Shown here: piece by piece, positions 24,147 to 37,460 of the stretch
Layout: every line of letters begins with the position of its first letter
Numbering within the stretch: the stretch's first letter is position 1
From: Sipunculus nudus
Taxonomy: Eukaryota; Annelida; Sipuncula; Golfingiida; Sipunculidae
Length of the DNA stretch: 64,000 nucleotides
Assembly: GCA_026874595.1 (NCBI GenBank)
Contig: CM049306.1
Span: forward strand, 30,807,519-30,871,518
Reading direction: 5' to 3'
Made by a program: the position numbers and the translations under genes
The notes under the pieces: generated by a model
The model's database searches: none
What the model saw: the letters and a program-made list of their open reading frames with translations, nothing else
What the model was told of the DNA's origin: nothing

Positions 24147-24730
24147 TTGATGTCCCAGTATATATATGGAGGTATTTTAGCAGGAAGCACATATAACTCT
24201 CTCTATATATATATAAAGCAATATATATATACAAACAGAGAGACATATATATGCATTATATATGTATTATATATTGTATATGTATTTTATAAATGTATTA
24301 TATATATATATATATGCGTGTGTACATATATATACAGGGTTATAGCTTGATAAATTTGAGTGCTGGCTACATGAGTTACAGACATTGGGGAAGCAAGTGT
24401 ATTTACATTAGGTACACACATTCGGTTTCCAATTATGAAAGCTTTATCTTTGTGTTATTCTATGTGCTATTACTATTTTTTAAATGACTATTTTGGCTCT
24501 CGATTGATTCATTTTATAAAAATACTTATGAGGTACAAATTTAATGCAGTTTGGGGTAATAAATAACCAAAGTTTCATTGCTAGTAGCTGTTTTTTTAAA
24601 GATCTTTAAGATCTTTTGTGCCAGTCATTGGGTTGCAAATGTTACCCGAAACCAGTGTGGCTATAAACCTCTGTGTGTGTGTGATTGTGTGTATATAAAT
24701 ATATATATATATAGTATATACTCTATATTA
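24147..24730. repeat. AT microsatellite-rich tract
   Basis: Repeated runs of TA, TATG and ATAC between 24155 and 24340 and again at 24690-24720. The open frames here are tyrosine/isoleucine-rich translations of the TA repeats and are not genes. Confidence 0.8.
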
Positions 24731-24859
24731 GGAAAACTACTACTGTATTGGCTAAGCAAATGGAGTTCAAATGCAAATGTATTTAAATGCAGCAAGGCCT
24801 ATTGGTACTCTACTCTGGCTCACAGACCATACTATATGTATTATAAGGTGATATTCTGA

Positions 24860-25829
24860 TATCTGATATCTATTAACTAAAGATAATCCCTTGAACCTTT
24901 TATAAAAATAGGCCAGTAAATGCTGATCCAATTACAGACAGGCTGATCGTTTTGTTATATCCAGGTGTTTATAACATAATTATGTGGGATGCCCTCCAAA
25001 ATAATCCAAACACATTTGAAAGGACATCTGGAGGCAGGCCAGTGAATCGGAGTTTTGCAAAAGGCTTTTTGCGGCTAATGACCTGTCATTCTCGGCACAT
25101 TTGCACCCAACCACTTAAGGTTACATGGTTTTATTTTTCTGTTCGTCAATATTTGCATATGTACAGTGCTTGGTTTAAACATATTTATTTCAACAGGATA
25201 ACAAAGTAGCCAATAAGGCTAATGCAAATGCTCTCCTGCTTATTAACAGCTTGTAGATAAACAAGCTCATTCATTTATCATTGTGTAATTATAAGAACTT
25301 TAAAAAAAAAGGAATTACATACAATTCATTAACACGTATGCAGTTTAGCTTGAATTCACATACATTTAACAGAAAACTGGGTGAATAGCTGGCTTTAAAT
25401 AAGCAGTGTGTTTATTTTTGTGCCTCTACCAGTACAAATATAAATCTTGTGTGTAAAAATTTTCTCTTAAGTTCTGTTAGCATGTTAATGGCTCTTTAAT
25501 TGCAATCAAGCTGTATAAGCAGTGGCAAAATTAAGCAGTTTTTACATGAACTACATGATTTTATTGTTAAGCTCCATGATAACTTGTTTTATTATTATTA
25601 TTTTCATTATGATTATTATATTAGTTTATATATCATATAATATATGCTTGATTATAATTATTATATTTTTACTCATTTGATAAAAAAGTATCATCTTCCT
25701 GGCCTTAAGGAAGACCAGAGACAATCAGCTCTACTTTACAAATATACACAATGAACAACTGAGCAAACTTTAAAAACATTAATACAGTAAATTCACCCTA
25801 TATAAATAGACATCAGCGATATTGTAAGT
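24860..25829. other. No recognisable feature
   Basis: AT-rich, with an ATT/TTA-rich tract at 25590-25670. No coding or element signal was identified. Confidence 0.35.
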
Positions 25830-26207
25830 GGTTCATGGTTCCTCCTTAGTGATGGATAACAAATATGTGAAGACTGAATCCAGGCATGACTGGTCTATAT
25901 AGGTATGAGAGGAGAGTAAGATTTCTGAAGTACTGGTTTGACCAGTTTTGTTCAGTTTTTTTCCAATGGTTATGATTTGTGCCCAGCAAATGGATGGCCA
26001 GGTGGCAGGACAATGGACAGAAACCCATTGCTATTGCTCAGCATGACTGAAACTCAGCTGAGCTAAAATACAGGTGTTGCACCAGTATTTAGTCTTCAGA
26101 TAAAATCAGCCATGATATATAAATATGCAAGGTTTTAGGACACTAGTGGAAACTGCAGCAGAGAAATTGATACCATTGCTGTCATCTTATAATCTCAAAA
26201 ATACAGA
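25830..26207 (-). mobile_element. Family A fragment with TAAAAT end
   Basis: A-type sequence (GGTTATGATTTGTGCCCAGC) leads to CTCAGCTGAGCTAAAAT at about 26054-26070. One further A-type unit, with ACAGGTGTTGCACCAGT (a decayed palindrome), follows to 26207. It abuts the next A element. Confidence 0.5.
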
Positions 26208-28133
26208 ACAAGGGACCCATGGGTCACTGTGCTCAGCTAAAGTTGACCTTAAAGGTAACAAGGGACCTATGGGTCACTGTGCTCAGCTGACGTTAACCTT
26301 GAAGGTAAAAATCTAAAATAATATCTAATGGAGATAAAGTGTAAGAGGAAGAGGTAATAAAGGCCATGGTTGGTTTATATGATTGGTTTGTATTGATGAG
26401 CAAGAAATTGTTGCAAAAAATATTTTGTGACCTGACCATGTGTTTCCTAATGTTGAAACTAAAGCATGTGAGCAGTTTGTGAACAAATGATCTGTACTAT
26501 TACCATGATCATTAGTTGGTTTTTCGATTAACTGTTGACATTTCAGTAGTTTACAGATTTGTTCAATTGAATCTATTTTTTTGCATAATATATATTTTTA
26601 ATTATATTTGTATTTTTTTCATGAAATGTATACAGCTGAAATATAGCTAATGAACAACATAAAACAGGGCAAACAAAGCCTGATCTCAAATTCTGCTGAG
26701 GCAGGAAAATAATGAACAAATGTTTGTATTAAATCCTGATTTTTTTATCACATCAATTATTTTCTAATTTAAATTTATATTTCTATACATTTCCAATTTA
26801 ACATATATATCTGAATATAAAAGTTGATTCATAATTCTCAATTGCATCATCATAAATCTCAATCTTGTCACATAACACCACATCATGCATACAAATGTTT
26901 ATTTATTTTTTACCACAAAAATATATCTTTTAAATCTGCAAAACAATAAATATCTAAAAATAATACTTGATTTAGATTTCACAATTTTTAATTGTGTCTT
27001 AATTTATCCATAATGTGCTTCATATTTTATAATAATTTAAGCATACTGATGGGTTCATTTATATTTGTTAAAATCATTTAAAAGAAAATTGATTTCTTTA
27101 AAAATGCTACATTACACAACATTGCATCTTCTGGATTACACCTTGAATTATTTTTTCAAGGAAAGTTTTTGCATATCGGAGTGGAAACAGCATTACAATT
27201 AAGGAGATACAGTGAAAACAATAACAATTACTGCATAACACTTGGTGGGTTGGGTTTGCGGGGGGGGGGGGGGGGGGGGGTGATTGGGGTGGTGATATGA
27301 GAATAACTGTACACCTGTCACAGCAGGGGATCTCCCCAGATGACTGTAACAAATCAGAAACCCTGGCATAGCTGACTTCCAGTGACCTGGAGTTGGACCC
27401 TGCATCTGTAATCAAAGCAAGTGACTACAGAAAAAAAAATCAATAACTAGCTTAATTTTCAAGCTTTTATTTTCAAATTTCAGATTTAGACAAACTAAAT
27501 ATTTATGTTTACATGCTGTGAAAATTAAATCAATGGTGTTTACAGGAAAAAAATGTGCCATGGTCAAAGTTGGGCAAAATTTAAGGTACTGATTTTTTTT
27601 TATGCTAATAACTTAAAAAATTTACAAAATTCAGATCTAATTTTGGGTAAACAATTGAATCTTAATTAAACATAGTTATATACTTGAGAAAATAGACTCT
27701 AGTTTCAAATTTTTCATTTTAAGTGAGTTACAAAGTCCATTATGTTTGGGCCCATAACTTAAAGAATTTATACCTTACAGACTTAATTTCTGGGATGTAG
27801 ATAGGAACTATATAGAGGAATATTTATGGTAAATATGAGGAAAAACAGATGAGTGGTTTTGATATTAGGCAGTATTGAAGTGTGAAAATAGGATTTTAAT
27901 AAAAAATTGAGGTTTTTCTTTAATTTCTCAAAGGAACGAAGTTGCAAAGACCCAGTTTTCGGCTTGGTAGGAGATCTTAGGGACATCTAACATTATGCTG
28001 AATTTTGGATTCCTAGGTCTTACGGTTTCAAAACGTGCCACATCTACGGACGGACGGACGGACAGACGGACGGACGACGGACAATGGACCACGACTATAG
28101 CTCAGATGACTTATAGTCAGCTGAGCTAAAAAT
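26208..28133 (-). mobile_element. Family A Helentron-like element, copy 1
   Basis: The left end is ACAAGGGACCCATGGGTCAC with the hairpin GACCCATGGGTC; this end is duplicated 50 bp further on (26258), where the arm GCTCAGCTGA is at 26281-26290. The right end has a GACG microsatellite (28044-28080), a nested stem-loop TAGCTCAG...CTGAGCTA around GACTTATAGTC, and the inverse arm TCAGCTGAGC (28117-28126) followed by TAAAAAT. A G-tract of about 20 lies at 27260-27281. There is no gene. Confidence 0.7.
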
Positions 28134-30869
28134 CCAAAATAATATCAAATGGAGATAAAGTCTGAGAGGAAGAGGTAATATCTGTAGGCCATGGTTAGTT
28201 GATATGACTGGTTTGTATTGATGAGTAAGAAATTGTTGCAAATAATATTTTGTGACCTTACCATGTGTTTCCTAATGTTCAAACTGAAGCAAGTGTGCAG
28301 TTTGTACTGTACTGTTACAATTATCATTGGTTGGCTTTTTGATAAACTGTTGACAGTTCAGCAGTTTACACATTTGTTCAATTAGATCTATTTTTTATAA
28401 TATATTATTTAATATATATATATATATATATATTATTTTATAAAATATATACAGTTGCAATATAACTAGTGTTTTCCAGTCCACAGGTTTAAGGACATGA
28501 TGGTGTGTGTGTGTGTGCGGTGTGTGTGTGTGTTTGTAGGGGAGAGGGAATGTTGGGAGTTACAACATCTCTGTATATACATACAGGATAATCATAAAAT
28601 TTAACAGAGCTTACTGGATAAAAAAAATTCATTCCCTGGACCAATTAATGTATATTTAAAAATGGATAGACAGACTGATAGACAAACAAAGCTAATCACT
28701 TTATCTCCCATTCTGCTGAGGCAGAAAAATAATGAACAATTGTTCGCATTATATCCTCATTTTTTTTATTACAATTTTTTTTCAAGTTTGTTATTTTTAT
28801 ACATTCCCAATATAACATATATCTGAATATAAAAGTTGATTTATAATTATAATTGCATCATCATATGTCTCAATTATGTTAGATGACAACACATTATGGA
28901 TATAAATATATTTATTTTTTACCACAAAAATATATTTTTAATTTGCAAAACAATAAATATCTCAAAATAATACTTATTCAGAAATCACAATTTTAATTTT
29001 GGCTCATATACAATCAATTTTTGCATACTGATGGGTTTAGTTATATTTTAATTTGCTAAAATAATTTAAAAGAAGATTTATTTCTTTAAAAATGCTTTAC
29101 TACCACAACATTGCATCTTCTGGATTACTCCTTGAATTACTATTTCAGGAAAAAAAATGTAAATTGGAGTGGAAACAGCATTACAATTAAGGAAATACAG
29201 TGTAAACAATAACAATTACTGCACAACACTTGGTGGGGAGGGAGGGGGATGGATGGGTTGGTTTGATATGAAAATAACTGTACACCTGTCACACCAGGAG
29301 ATCTCCCCCAGTTACCTGTGACAAATCAGGTACCCTGACATAGCTGACCTCCAGTGACCAGAAGTGAATACAATAATGCCTGTGAACTAATAACATTGTT
29401 ATTTCTTTAGCTTTTATTTTCAATTTTCAGAATTTAACAGGTTGAATTCTTATGTGTACCTGCTGTGGAATTTCAATCAAATGTACTTAAAGGGAAAAAC
29501 TTGCCATGGTCAGAGATGGGCAAAATTTAAGGTACTGATTTAATATTAATGCTAATAACTTAAACAATAAGTGACCCATGGGTCATGACGTTCAGCCGAC
29601 TGACATATTGATAATATGTCCTTGCACAGACAATTAATTAAGGTAGGTGGCATCATTGTTCATGCATATTAGCTTAAGAATATCAAGACCCATAAGCACA
29701 ACAAATTTGATGACAATCCAACCAGCCTTTCATGAGGAATCTGGCAATTTGTGTGTATTTTGCATTATTTCTGGGGTGATCAAACATATCCCAATACTCT
29801 GAGAATATAGGTCAGTGTGACCCTATTTCAGGTTTCTGGGGAGAACTTTTGAGGAACTCTTAGGATGTCAAGTAAGAAGATTCTGGGCCCCATGATTATG
29901 ATTTGTGCCCTGCTTTGGTATCAAATTTTCAATTATTCTGAGGGGTGCTTATAAGCCCCATAGCTCAGAAAATATGGGTAACAGAGACCTTAATTTATGT
30001 TTCCTAAGAGACTTTTCACAGATCTCGATCCCTGGATGTCAAGTTTGAAGATTCTGGGACCAATGGTTACAATTTGAGCCCTGTTAAGGGATGACTGCAT
30101 CTTTGAAGGTCTCATAAGTAGAGAAAAACAAGTAACCCATGGGTCATGATGCTCAGCCGACTGACATGTTGACAATATGTCCTTGCACAGACAACTAATT
30201 AAGGTAATGTAAGTGGCATCATTGTTCATGCATATTAGCTTAAGTTCATCAAGACCCATAAGCACAACAAATCTAGTGACAAACCAACCAGCCTTTCATG
30301 AGGAATCTGGCAATTTGTGTGTATTTTGCATTATTTCCAGGGTGCTCAAACATATCCCAAAACTCTGAGAATATAGTTCACTGTGACCCAATTTCAGGTT
30401 TCTGGGGAGAACTTTTGAGGAACTCTCATGTCCAGTTAGAAGATTCTTGGCCCATAGGTTATGATTTGTGCCCTACTTTGGTATCAAATTTTCAATTATT
30501 CTGAGGGGTCCTTATATTTATAAGCCCCATAGCTCAGAAAATATGGGTAACAGATACCTAAATACACGTTTCCAAGGAGATTTTCATAGACCTCCCTGGA
30601 TTTTAGGTTAGAAGATTCCAGGTCCAATGTTTATGATTTGTGCCTTGCTTTGGTATCAAATTTTTAATTATGATGGGGTGTGCTTATAAGCCCAATAACT
30701 CAGAGAATATGGGTAAAAGAGACCTAATTTCAGGTTTCCATGGAGACTTTTCATGTACCTCTCTAGATGTAAAGTGGGAAGATTCTATGTCTAGTTGTTA
30801 CAATTTGAGCCCTGTTAACAGATGACGGCATTTTTTAAGGTCTAAAATAGAGAAAAAAATCATTAAAAA

Positions 30870-32339
30870 ACTAGAATACGGGTAGTCGACAAGCGACTAC
30901 GTGTATCCGCCAAAATCAGAGAAGGACGGGTGAAGTGAGGCATTGATTGAGTGGCAAGGGGATATAGAGTTACATGTGTTAAATAGTAGAATGGATCTCT
31001 GCCACATAAACATGATTGTAGGTGGCGCCACCTGTTATTTGAACGAGAAACTATCCAAGATATATACACATGCCGAATTTTAGGTGAATTAGTCAAACCA
31101 CTGCAGAGATATGAGTGATTTTAACCCCAGGCAGATTAACAAATGGACGCTGTGCAAACATGGTTGCAGGTGGCGCCACCTTTTGTTGTGTATGTTATAA
31201 AGCTATCCCAGGGCTACATTTGTGTAAAATATTTTTCCGGATCGGTCAAACGGTTCCTGAGATATATGGATTTATGTGTGGAGTGTTAACGTGAATGTAG
31301 GTGGCGCCACCTGTCATAAAATCAAGAAAGCTATCTAGGATGTATACACATGCCGAATTTTAGGTGAATTAGTCAAACCACTGCAGAGATATGAGTGATT
31401 TTAACCCCAGGCAGATGAACAAATAGACACTGTGCAAACATGGTTGCAGGTGGCGCCACCTTTTGTTGTGTATGTAATAAAGCTATCCCAGGGCTACATT
31501 TGTGTAAAATTTTTTTCCGGATCGGTCAAACGGTTCCCGAGATATATGGGATTATGTGTGGAGCGTTAACGTGAATGTAGGTGGCGCCACCTGTCACAAA
31601 ATCGAGAAAGCTATCTAGGATGTATATGCATGCCGAATTTTAGGTGAATTAGTCAAACCACTGCAGAGATATGAGTGATTTTAACCCCAGGCAGATGAAC
31701 AGATGGACACTGTGCAAACATGGTTGCAGGTGGCGCCACCTTTTGTTGTGTATGTTATAAAGCTATCCCAGGGCTACATTTGTGTAAAATTTTTTTCCGG
31801 ATCGGTCAAACGGTTCCCGAGATATATGGGATTATGTGTGGAGCGTTAACGTGAATGTAGGTGGCGCCACCTGTCACTAAATCGAGAAAGCTATCTAGGA
31901 TGTATATGCATGCCGAATTTTAGGTGAATTAGTCAAATCACTGCAGAGATATGAGTGATTTTAACCCCAGGCAGATGAACAGATGGACACTGTGCAAACA
32001 TGGTTGCAGGTGGCGCCACCTTTTGTTGTGTATGTTATAAAGCTTTCCCAGGGCTACATTTGTGTAAAATTTTTTTCCGGATCGGTCAAACGGTTCCCGA
32101 GATATATGGGTTTATGTGTGGAAACAGACGCACAAACGGACGCTGGGCAGAGACGAAAGGTCAGAGGTCAAGGTCACTTGGTTAGGCACCAGTTCACATG
32201 TGACCCGATAATTTGTGTAAGTTTCGGAAAAATCTGTCCAGTAGTCTCAGAGGAGTTCTCCGGAAACGAACGCGGCGGCGGCGGCGGCGGAACCCGGTCA
32301 AAAACATAGTATCCGCAAAACTTCGTTTTGGCGGATACA
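30870..32339 (-). mobile_element. Family C Helentron-like element, copy 1 (third level)
   Basis: The left end is ACTAGAATACGG, hairpin GTAGTCG-ACAAG-CGACTAC, arm GTATCCGCCAAAA (30903-30915). The right end has the exact inverse TTTTGGCGGATAC (32326-32338), which pairs with TATCCGCAAAAC just before it. The core is a 280-bp dimeric tandem repeat. Near the right end are AGGTCAGAGGTCAAGGTCA-type half-sites (from 32159) and a short CGG run (about 32271-32289). It sits in an A-rich spot of a family A unit: ...CATTAAAA | AATACAGGTGG... Confidence 0.78.
31021..32110. repeat. 280-bp dimeric tandem repeat in C1 with paired palindromes
   Basis: GGTGGCGCCACC occurs at 31021, 31169, 31300, 31449, 31580, 31729, 31860 and 32009. 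Odd and even copies belong to two subunits; each class repeats at 279-280 bp, with alternating spacing of about 148 and 132 bp. The subunits differ in flanks: TTGCAGGTGGCGCCACCTTT versus TGTAGGTGGCGCCACCTGTC. Four dimers are nearly identical, so the expansion is recent. Confidence 0.92.
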
Positions 32340-32344
32340 ATAAA

Positions 32345-34320
32345 AAAATACAGGTGGTGCCACAGTCTGCAGAAACTGATAAAACACTCCCTGGTTAATA
32401 TCCACGCAAAGAATCATGGTGATCAATGCATTAGTTTTTCAGATACTTGAGCTTTTGCATCAAATTTTTCATTATTCCAGGGGGTACTTCAGAGCCCCAT
32501 AGCTTGAAGAATTTGGGTAACAGAGACCTAATTCCAGGTTTCCAAGAAGACTTTACATGGACCTCTCTGGATGTAAAGTGAGAAGATTCCAGGTCCACTG
32601 GTTACGATTTGTGCCCCGTTAACAGTTGACGGCATTTTTGGAGGTCTCAAAAATAAAGAAAAAACATCATAAAAATTGAAAAAATACAGGTAGCACCACC
32701 AGTCTGCTGAAACTGATGTAACATCCCATAATCAATATCCATGCAAAGAATCATGGTGATCAAAGCATTACTTGTTCAGATATTTCAGCTTTTGTATCAA
32801 ATTTTTTATTATTCTGGGGGGGGGGGGTTACTTCGGAGCCCCATAGCTTGAAGAATTTGGGTAACAGAGACCTAACTCTAGGCTTTTCAAGGAGACTTTT
32901 CATGGACCTAACTGGATGTAAAGTTAGAAGATTCCAGGTCCAGTGTTAACATTTTGTGCCCTATTAACAGATGACGGAATCTTTTAAGGTCTCAAAAATA
33001 GAGAAAAAAATTGTAAAAAAAAAAACGAAAAATACAGGTGGCACCACCAGTCTGCAAAAACTGATGAAACACTCCCTAGTTAATATCCATGCTAAGAATC
33101 ATGGTGATCAATGCATCAGTTGTTCAGATACTTGAGCTTTTGTATCAAATTTTTCATTATTCTGGGGGGTACTTCGGAGCCCCATAGCTCGGAGGATATA
33201 GGTAACAGAGACCTTATTTCAGGTTTCCATGGAGTTTTTTATGGACCTCTCTGGATGTAAAGTGAGAAGATTCCAGGTCCACCAGTTACAATTTGTGCCC
33301 CGTTAACAGTTGACGGCATTTTTGGAGGTCTCAAAAATAGAGAAAAAAAATCATAAAAAATTGAAAAAGTACAGGTGGCGCCACCAGTCCGCAGAAACTG
33401 GTAAAACACTCCATGATTAATATCCATGCAAAGAATCAGGATGATCAATGCAACAGCAGTTGAGATCCTGGAGCTTTTGTATCAAATTTTTAGTTATTCT
33501 GGGGGGGTACTTCAGAGCCCCATAGCTCGGAGGATATGGGTAACAGAGACCCTATGTCAGGTTTCCATGGAGTTTTTTATGGACTTCCCAGGATGTCAAG
33601 TATGAAGATTCCAGGTCAAATAGTTAGGATTTTTTGCCCTGTTAACAGACGACCACATCTTTGAAGGTCTAAGAAATAAAGATGAAAAAGGGGAAAAATT
33701 TAAAAAAGTCCAGGGGGCACCACCAATCTGCAGGAACTGATGAAACATTCCATGAGGCATATGCATGCAAAGAATAATGCCGATCAATGCATTATTTGTT
33801 TAGATACCAGAGCTATTGTATCAAATTTTTAGTTATTCTGGGGGTACTTCTGAGCCCCATAGCTCGGACAATATAGGTGACAGAGACCTAATTTCAGGTT
33901 TCCAAGGAGACTTTTCATGGGCCTCCCAGCATGTCAAGAAAGAAGATTCTAGGTCTAGTAGTAATGATTTGTGCCCTGTTAACATATGACCGCATCTATT
34001 AAGGTCTCAAAAATAGATTAAAAAAAAAAAATAGTAAAAAATCGAAAAAAATACAGGTGGCACCACCAGTCTGCAGAAACTGATGAAACACTCCATGATC
34101 AATATCCATGCAAAGAATCATGGTGATCAATGCATTAGTTGTTCAGATTCTTGAGCTTTTGTATCAAATTTTCTATTATTGGGGGTACTTTGGAGCCCAA
34201 TTGCTTAAAGAATATGGGTAACAGAGACCTTATTCCAGGTTTCCAAGAAGACTTTTCATGGACCTCTCTGGATGTAAAGTGAGAATATTCTATGTCCAGT
34301 GGTTACGATTTGTGCTTTGT
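32345..34320. repeat. About 340-bp tandem units in the nested A element
   Basis: Six units start near 32349, 32690, 33033, 33371, 33708 and 34054. Each begins ACAGGTGGCACCACCAGTCT or a variant (perfect palindrome at 33374-33385) and contains AAGAATCATGGTGATCAATG and GTAACAGAGACCTAATTTCA. They are more diverged than the C1 units. Short G tracts sit at the same place in several units. Confidence 0.85.
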
Positions 34321-34943
34321 TAACAGACAGTCGGCCGGATGGCCGGAAAGACGACGGACAAAGAGTGATCGCTATAGCTCAGATGACTTACAGTCAGCTG
34401 AGCTAAAAAATTACAAGATTCAGATCTAATTATGGGTATACAATTAAATCTTGATTAGATAAAGTTATTTCCCTGAAAAAAAAAGTCTCTAGCTTCAACA
34501 ATTATCATGTTAAGTGGGTTAAAATCTTTCCTGATTTTTTTCAAAGTGCATTGTTTTGGCTCATATCTTTTATAAATTTTGTAATACTGACCTAATTTCT
34601 GGCATGTACAAAGGAAATGTATAGGGAAATATTTATGGTAAAAAGAGAAGAAAATCAGATGAGTGGTTTTGATATTAGGCAGTCCTGAAGTGTGATATTA
34701 GGTTTTTAATGGAAGACTGAGGTTTTTCCTTAATTTCTCAAAAGAACTAAGTTGCAGTGACCCAGTTTTCAGTCTAGTAGCAGATCTTGGGGACATCTTG
34801 AAGTATGCCGAATTTCAGATTCCTGGGTCCAAAGGTTTCAAAATGTGCCAATCTAATGGACGGACGGATAGACAGACAGATGGATGATGGACAATGGACC
34901 ATGACTAAAGCTCAGATGACTTATAGTCAGCTGAGCTAAAAAT

Positions 34944-35250
34944 TACAGCAACTTGTCTTTGTTGATCAATACATATAGTAAGAATCATGCAATCATTAAT
35001 TTTTGAGACACTGGAGCTTTTCTATCAAATTTTTAATTTTTGTGGATATACAAACAAGACCCTCAACTAAGAGAATAAAAGCCACAGTGATCTCATTTAT
35101 GGTTTCCAGTGAAAATTTTTAAGGATCTCCTTGGACATTCAGTAGGAAATTTCCAGGTCCAACCATTGCAATATATGCTGCGCTAATGGGCGGTGCACAA
35201 AGGTCGTTTGTTATAGCTCAGCAGGACTGAAAGTCAGATTAGCTAAAAAT
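34944..35250 (-). mobile_element. Degenerate family A end
   Basis: One diverged A-type unit ending GTCAGATTAGCTAAAAAT at 35232-35249, with a decayed arm. It lies immediately beside the end of the outer A copy. Confidence 0.5.
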
Positions 35251-35965
35251 AAACAATGTTGATATAATGTGACCATCTAAATTTTTTTAACAATATATTA
35301 AATTAGCAGTATAGGTATCATTTGAAATACAAATATATTGAGTAATCAACAAACTATGGGCACCCTAAATATTAACAGAAAACATTAGCGAGGCTCATTA
35401 TTGAGGCTCTATATTAAATTAAGGGAATGTATTATATTTATGGGAACATTATCTTGTTAATAATGTGTATTTGCCTCGCATTGTTGCCTGTACATTTTCA
35501 TGTACTTTGATTAGGAACTTGGTATCCATCAAAACAGGTGAAATTAAACAGTATAACTGATTTATTATGGAGTCAAAGGGTCTTTTGAGAATAAAAACAA
35601 GTCTTTATAGTTTTTTATATTACTTACAATTTTCTTAGAATATCCAGTATGTTGTGTATATACCAAGCTTATATTTTTCTATACAATGAATGTCAAAGCA
35701 GTTTAATGGGGTTCATAAAAATTTTACTTATTGTTTGACTTGATCATGTAGATCAAGGTCACCATTTTTTTTACCTTCTTAAGAAGCTTTGTGAATACAT
35801 CTTGTGTGTCAACTTGGTGTAAAAAAATGTGCAGTACTTCTGCAATTACAGGAGTCACAATAATCACAGATTTCCACAGATGTCACCATTAATATTGGTC
35901 AAGGTCAGCAGATTTTAAACTTGTCCGAGAACATGGTGGAAACAATTTCCCTCAAATTTAAAAGA
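35251..35965. other. No recognisable feature
   Basis: AT-rich sequence without coding signal or element arms; two short stretches (about 35740-35770 and 35895-35920) contain AAGGTCA-type words. Confidence 0.35.
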
Positions 35966-37460
35966 ACAAGGCCTACAGGCCAGATGCAAACCTGTGCAAT
36001 GGGATATACATCAGGTATAATGCTTCGATGCTGGACAATTACTTTTCAAGTACATATGTGACATGTATATGTATGTAATGAGCAATTAGTTATAACTCAG
36101 GCCACCAGACGTCAGCACCGTATGGTCAGAAGCGTGCTTAGCCTCGCTCTGGGATGCATGTAGGTTAAATTGAGACCGCATTGGCGGTCTCGCGAGGTCT
36201 CGAAATAAACCTGTTTGAACCTCTTAAGGACTTAGAGCATTTTAAACAGTTATTCACAATGTATAATGCAAGTAATAAACATTTTGAACCCGAGTATAAG
36301 CACCAATTACACCCTGAAATATTAGCACTTGCACACAACACAAAATGACTGAAGGTGGCGCCACCAGTCTCGTGTATGAGAAAGCCATTGAAGATGTATG
36401 GACCTGCAAAATTTCATACAAATACTTTGAACCACTCTCTGGTTATGTGCACAGATGCATGAATCCCAAAAACAATTGAAGGTGGCGCCACCAGTCTTGT
36501 ATATAACAAAACTATCTGGGATGTATAGATATACTTAATTTCAAATAACTCCTGAGAAATAAGCCGCATACACAGTGCAAATATTATTGTAGGGGTGCCA
36601 CCCGTCTTGTATATAATGAAGCTATCCAATATGCATAGATATGCACAATTTCAGGCTGATATATCAATCCCTCCTGAGAAATAAACAGGTACATACACTG
36701 TGGAAAATCATTGTAGGTGGCAACACCAGTCTTGTGTATAAGAAAGCAACCAAAGACACATGGACAGGCCTAAATTTCAGGCAGATACATCAAACCTCTC
36801 TTGAGTCAGGTGCACCTGGCTGACTAAGCTCAGCTGAAGCAGGCAGTTCCCCCAAGTCAAGAGTAGCTAATTGCTAGCTGCAGCTACTGCACTGAGTGAA
36901 CTCTTGCCCTGTACCTGGCTGCAATGAGAGAACTCTTGACCTGTTGCATAATCTGTTGGCAGTCTGCCAATGGTATATTTGACTGTGTTCAGTTAAATGA
37001 AAGGTAATGCAGGTGGCGCCACGAATTGCTCAATCACACAACATTTGATATTGATATGTGACAATTTTTTTGGATAAATTTTGGGGATGCTAGCTCCTGC
37101 TATTCCTGAGAAATTATGGGTTAATGTACTGATGATTGATGACACTTTTACAAAAAAGGTTGTTGCAGGAAGCACCACCAATACCTCAAATTCATATATG
37201 AGTCATGTGACCAATATTTGCTTAAAATTTGGTGGAGATAGCTCTAATAGTTTCTGATATACTGTAATTTTAGTATCCTTTTTCAGCCAAATGACAAAGA
37301 TCAGCTTACTTTTACCTGTTTTACCAAAATTCACTGAACTGGAACAATTTAAACCAACTTAAAAGAGATTGTTTCAGAGATTATTCCTGTGAAATACTGA
37401 ACAATTTGGCTGGACAATTTCGGAGAAGAAGTTTTTTTTCGCCTTTTCCCTATAAAATCT

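Larger units (their letters stand above)
29568..34410 (-). mobile_element. Nested family A element (second level)
   Basis: The left end is GTGACCCATGGGTCATGACG with the arm GTTCAGCCGA (29590-29599); a second such end starts at 30128. The right end is CAGTCAGCTGAGCTAAAAAA at 34391-34410. It interrupts the surrounding A unit exactly between ...CTTAAACAA and ATTACAAG..., an A|A (T|T on the element strand) site. The core consists of about 340-bp units. It is itself interrupted by C1. Confidence 0.65.
28131..34943 (-). mobile_element. Family A tandem second unit, interrupted
   Basis: Right after the terminus of copy 1 the sequence resumes with AAAATAATATCAAATGGAGA, which matches the interior of copy 1 from about 26310. 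The two units are therefore fused without a second hairpin end, at the shared TAAAAATC. Similarity continues to about 29567, stops at the inserted A element, and resumes at 34411 (ATTACAAGATTCAGATCTAA), matching 27612 onward. The unit ends with a GACG/GACA microsatellite and CAGCTGAGCTAAAAAT at 34926-34943. Confidence 0.65.

Noticed and set aside
31021-32110. A CRISPR-like array of palindromic repeats with spacers
   Set aside because: The intervals between palindromes are themselves repeated, not unique, and the genome is eukaryotic; it is a tandem repeat.
32213-32309. Arginine- or glycine-rich peptide stretch
   Set aside because: It is a translation of the short CGG run near the end of C1.
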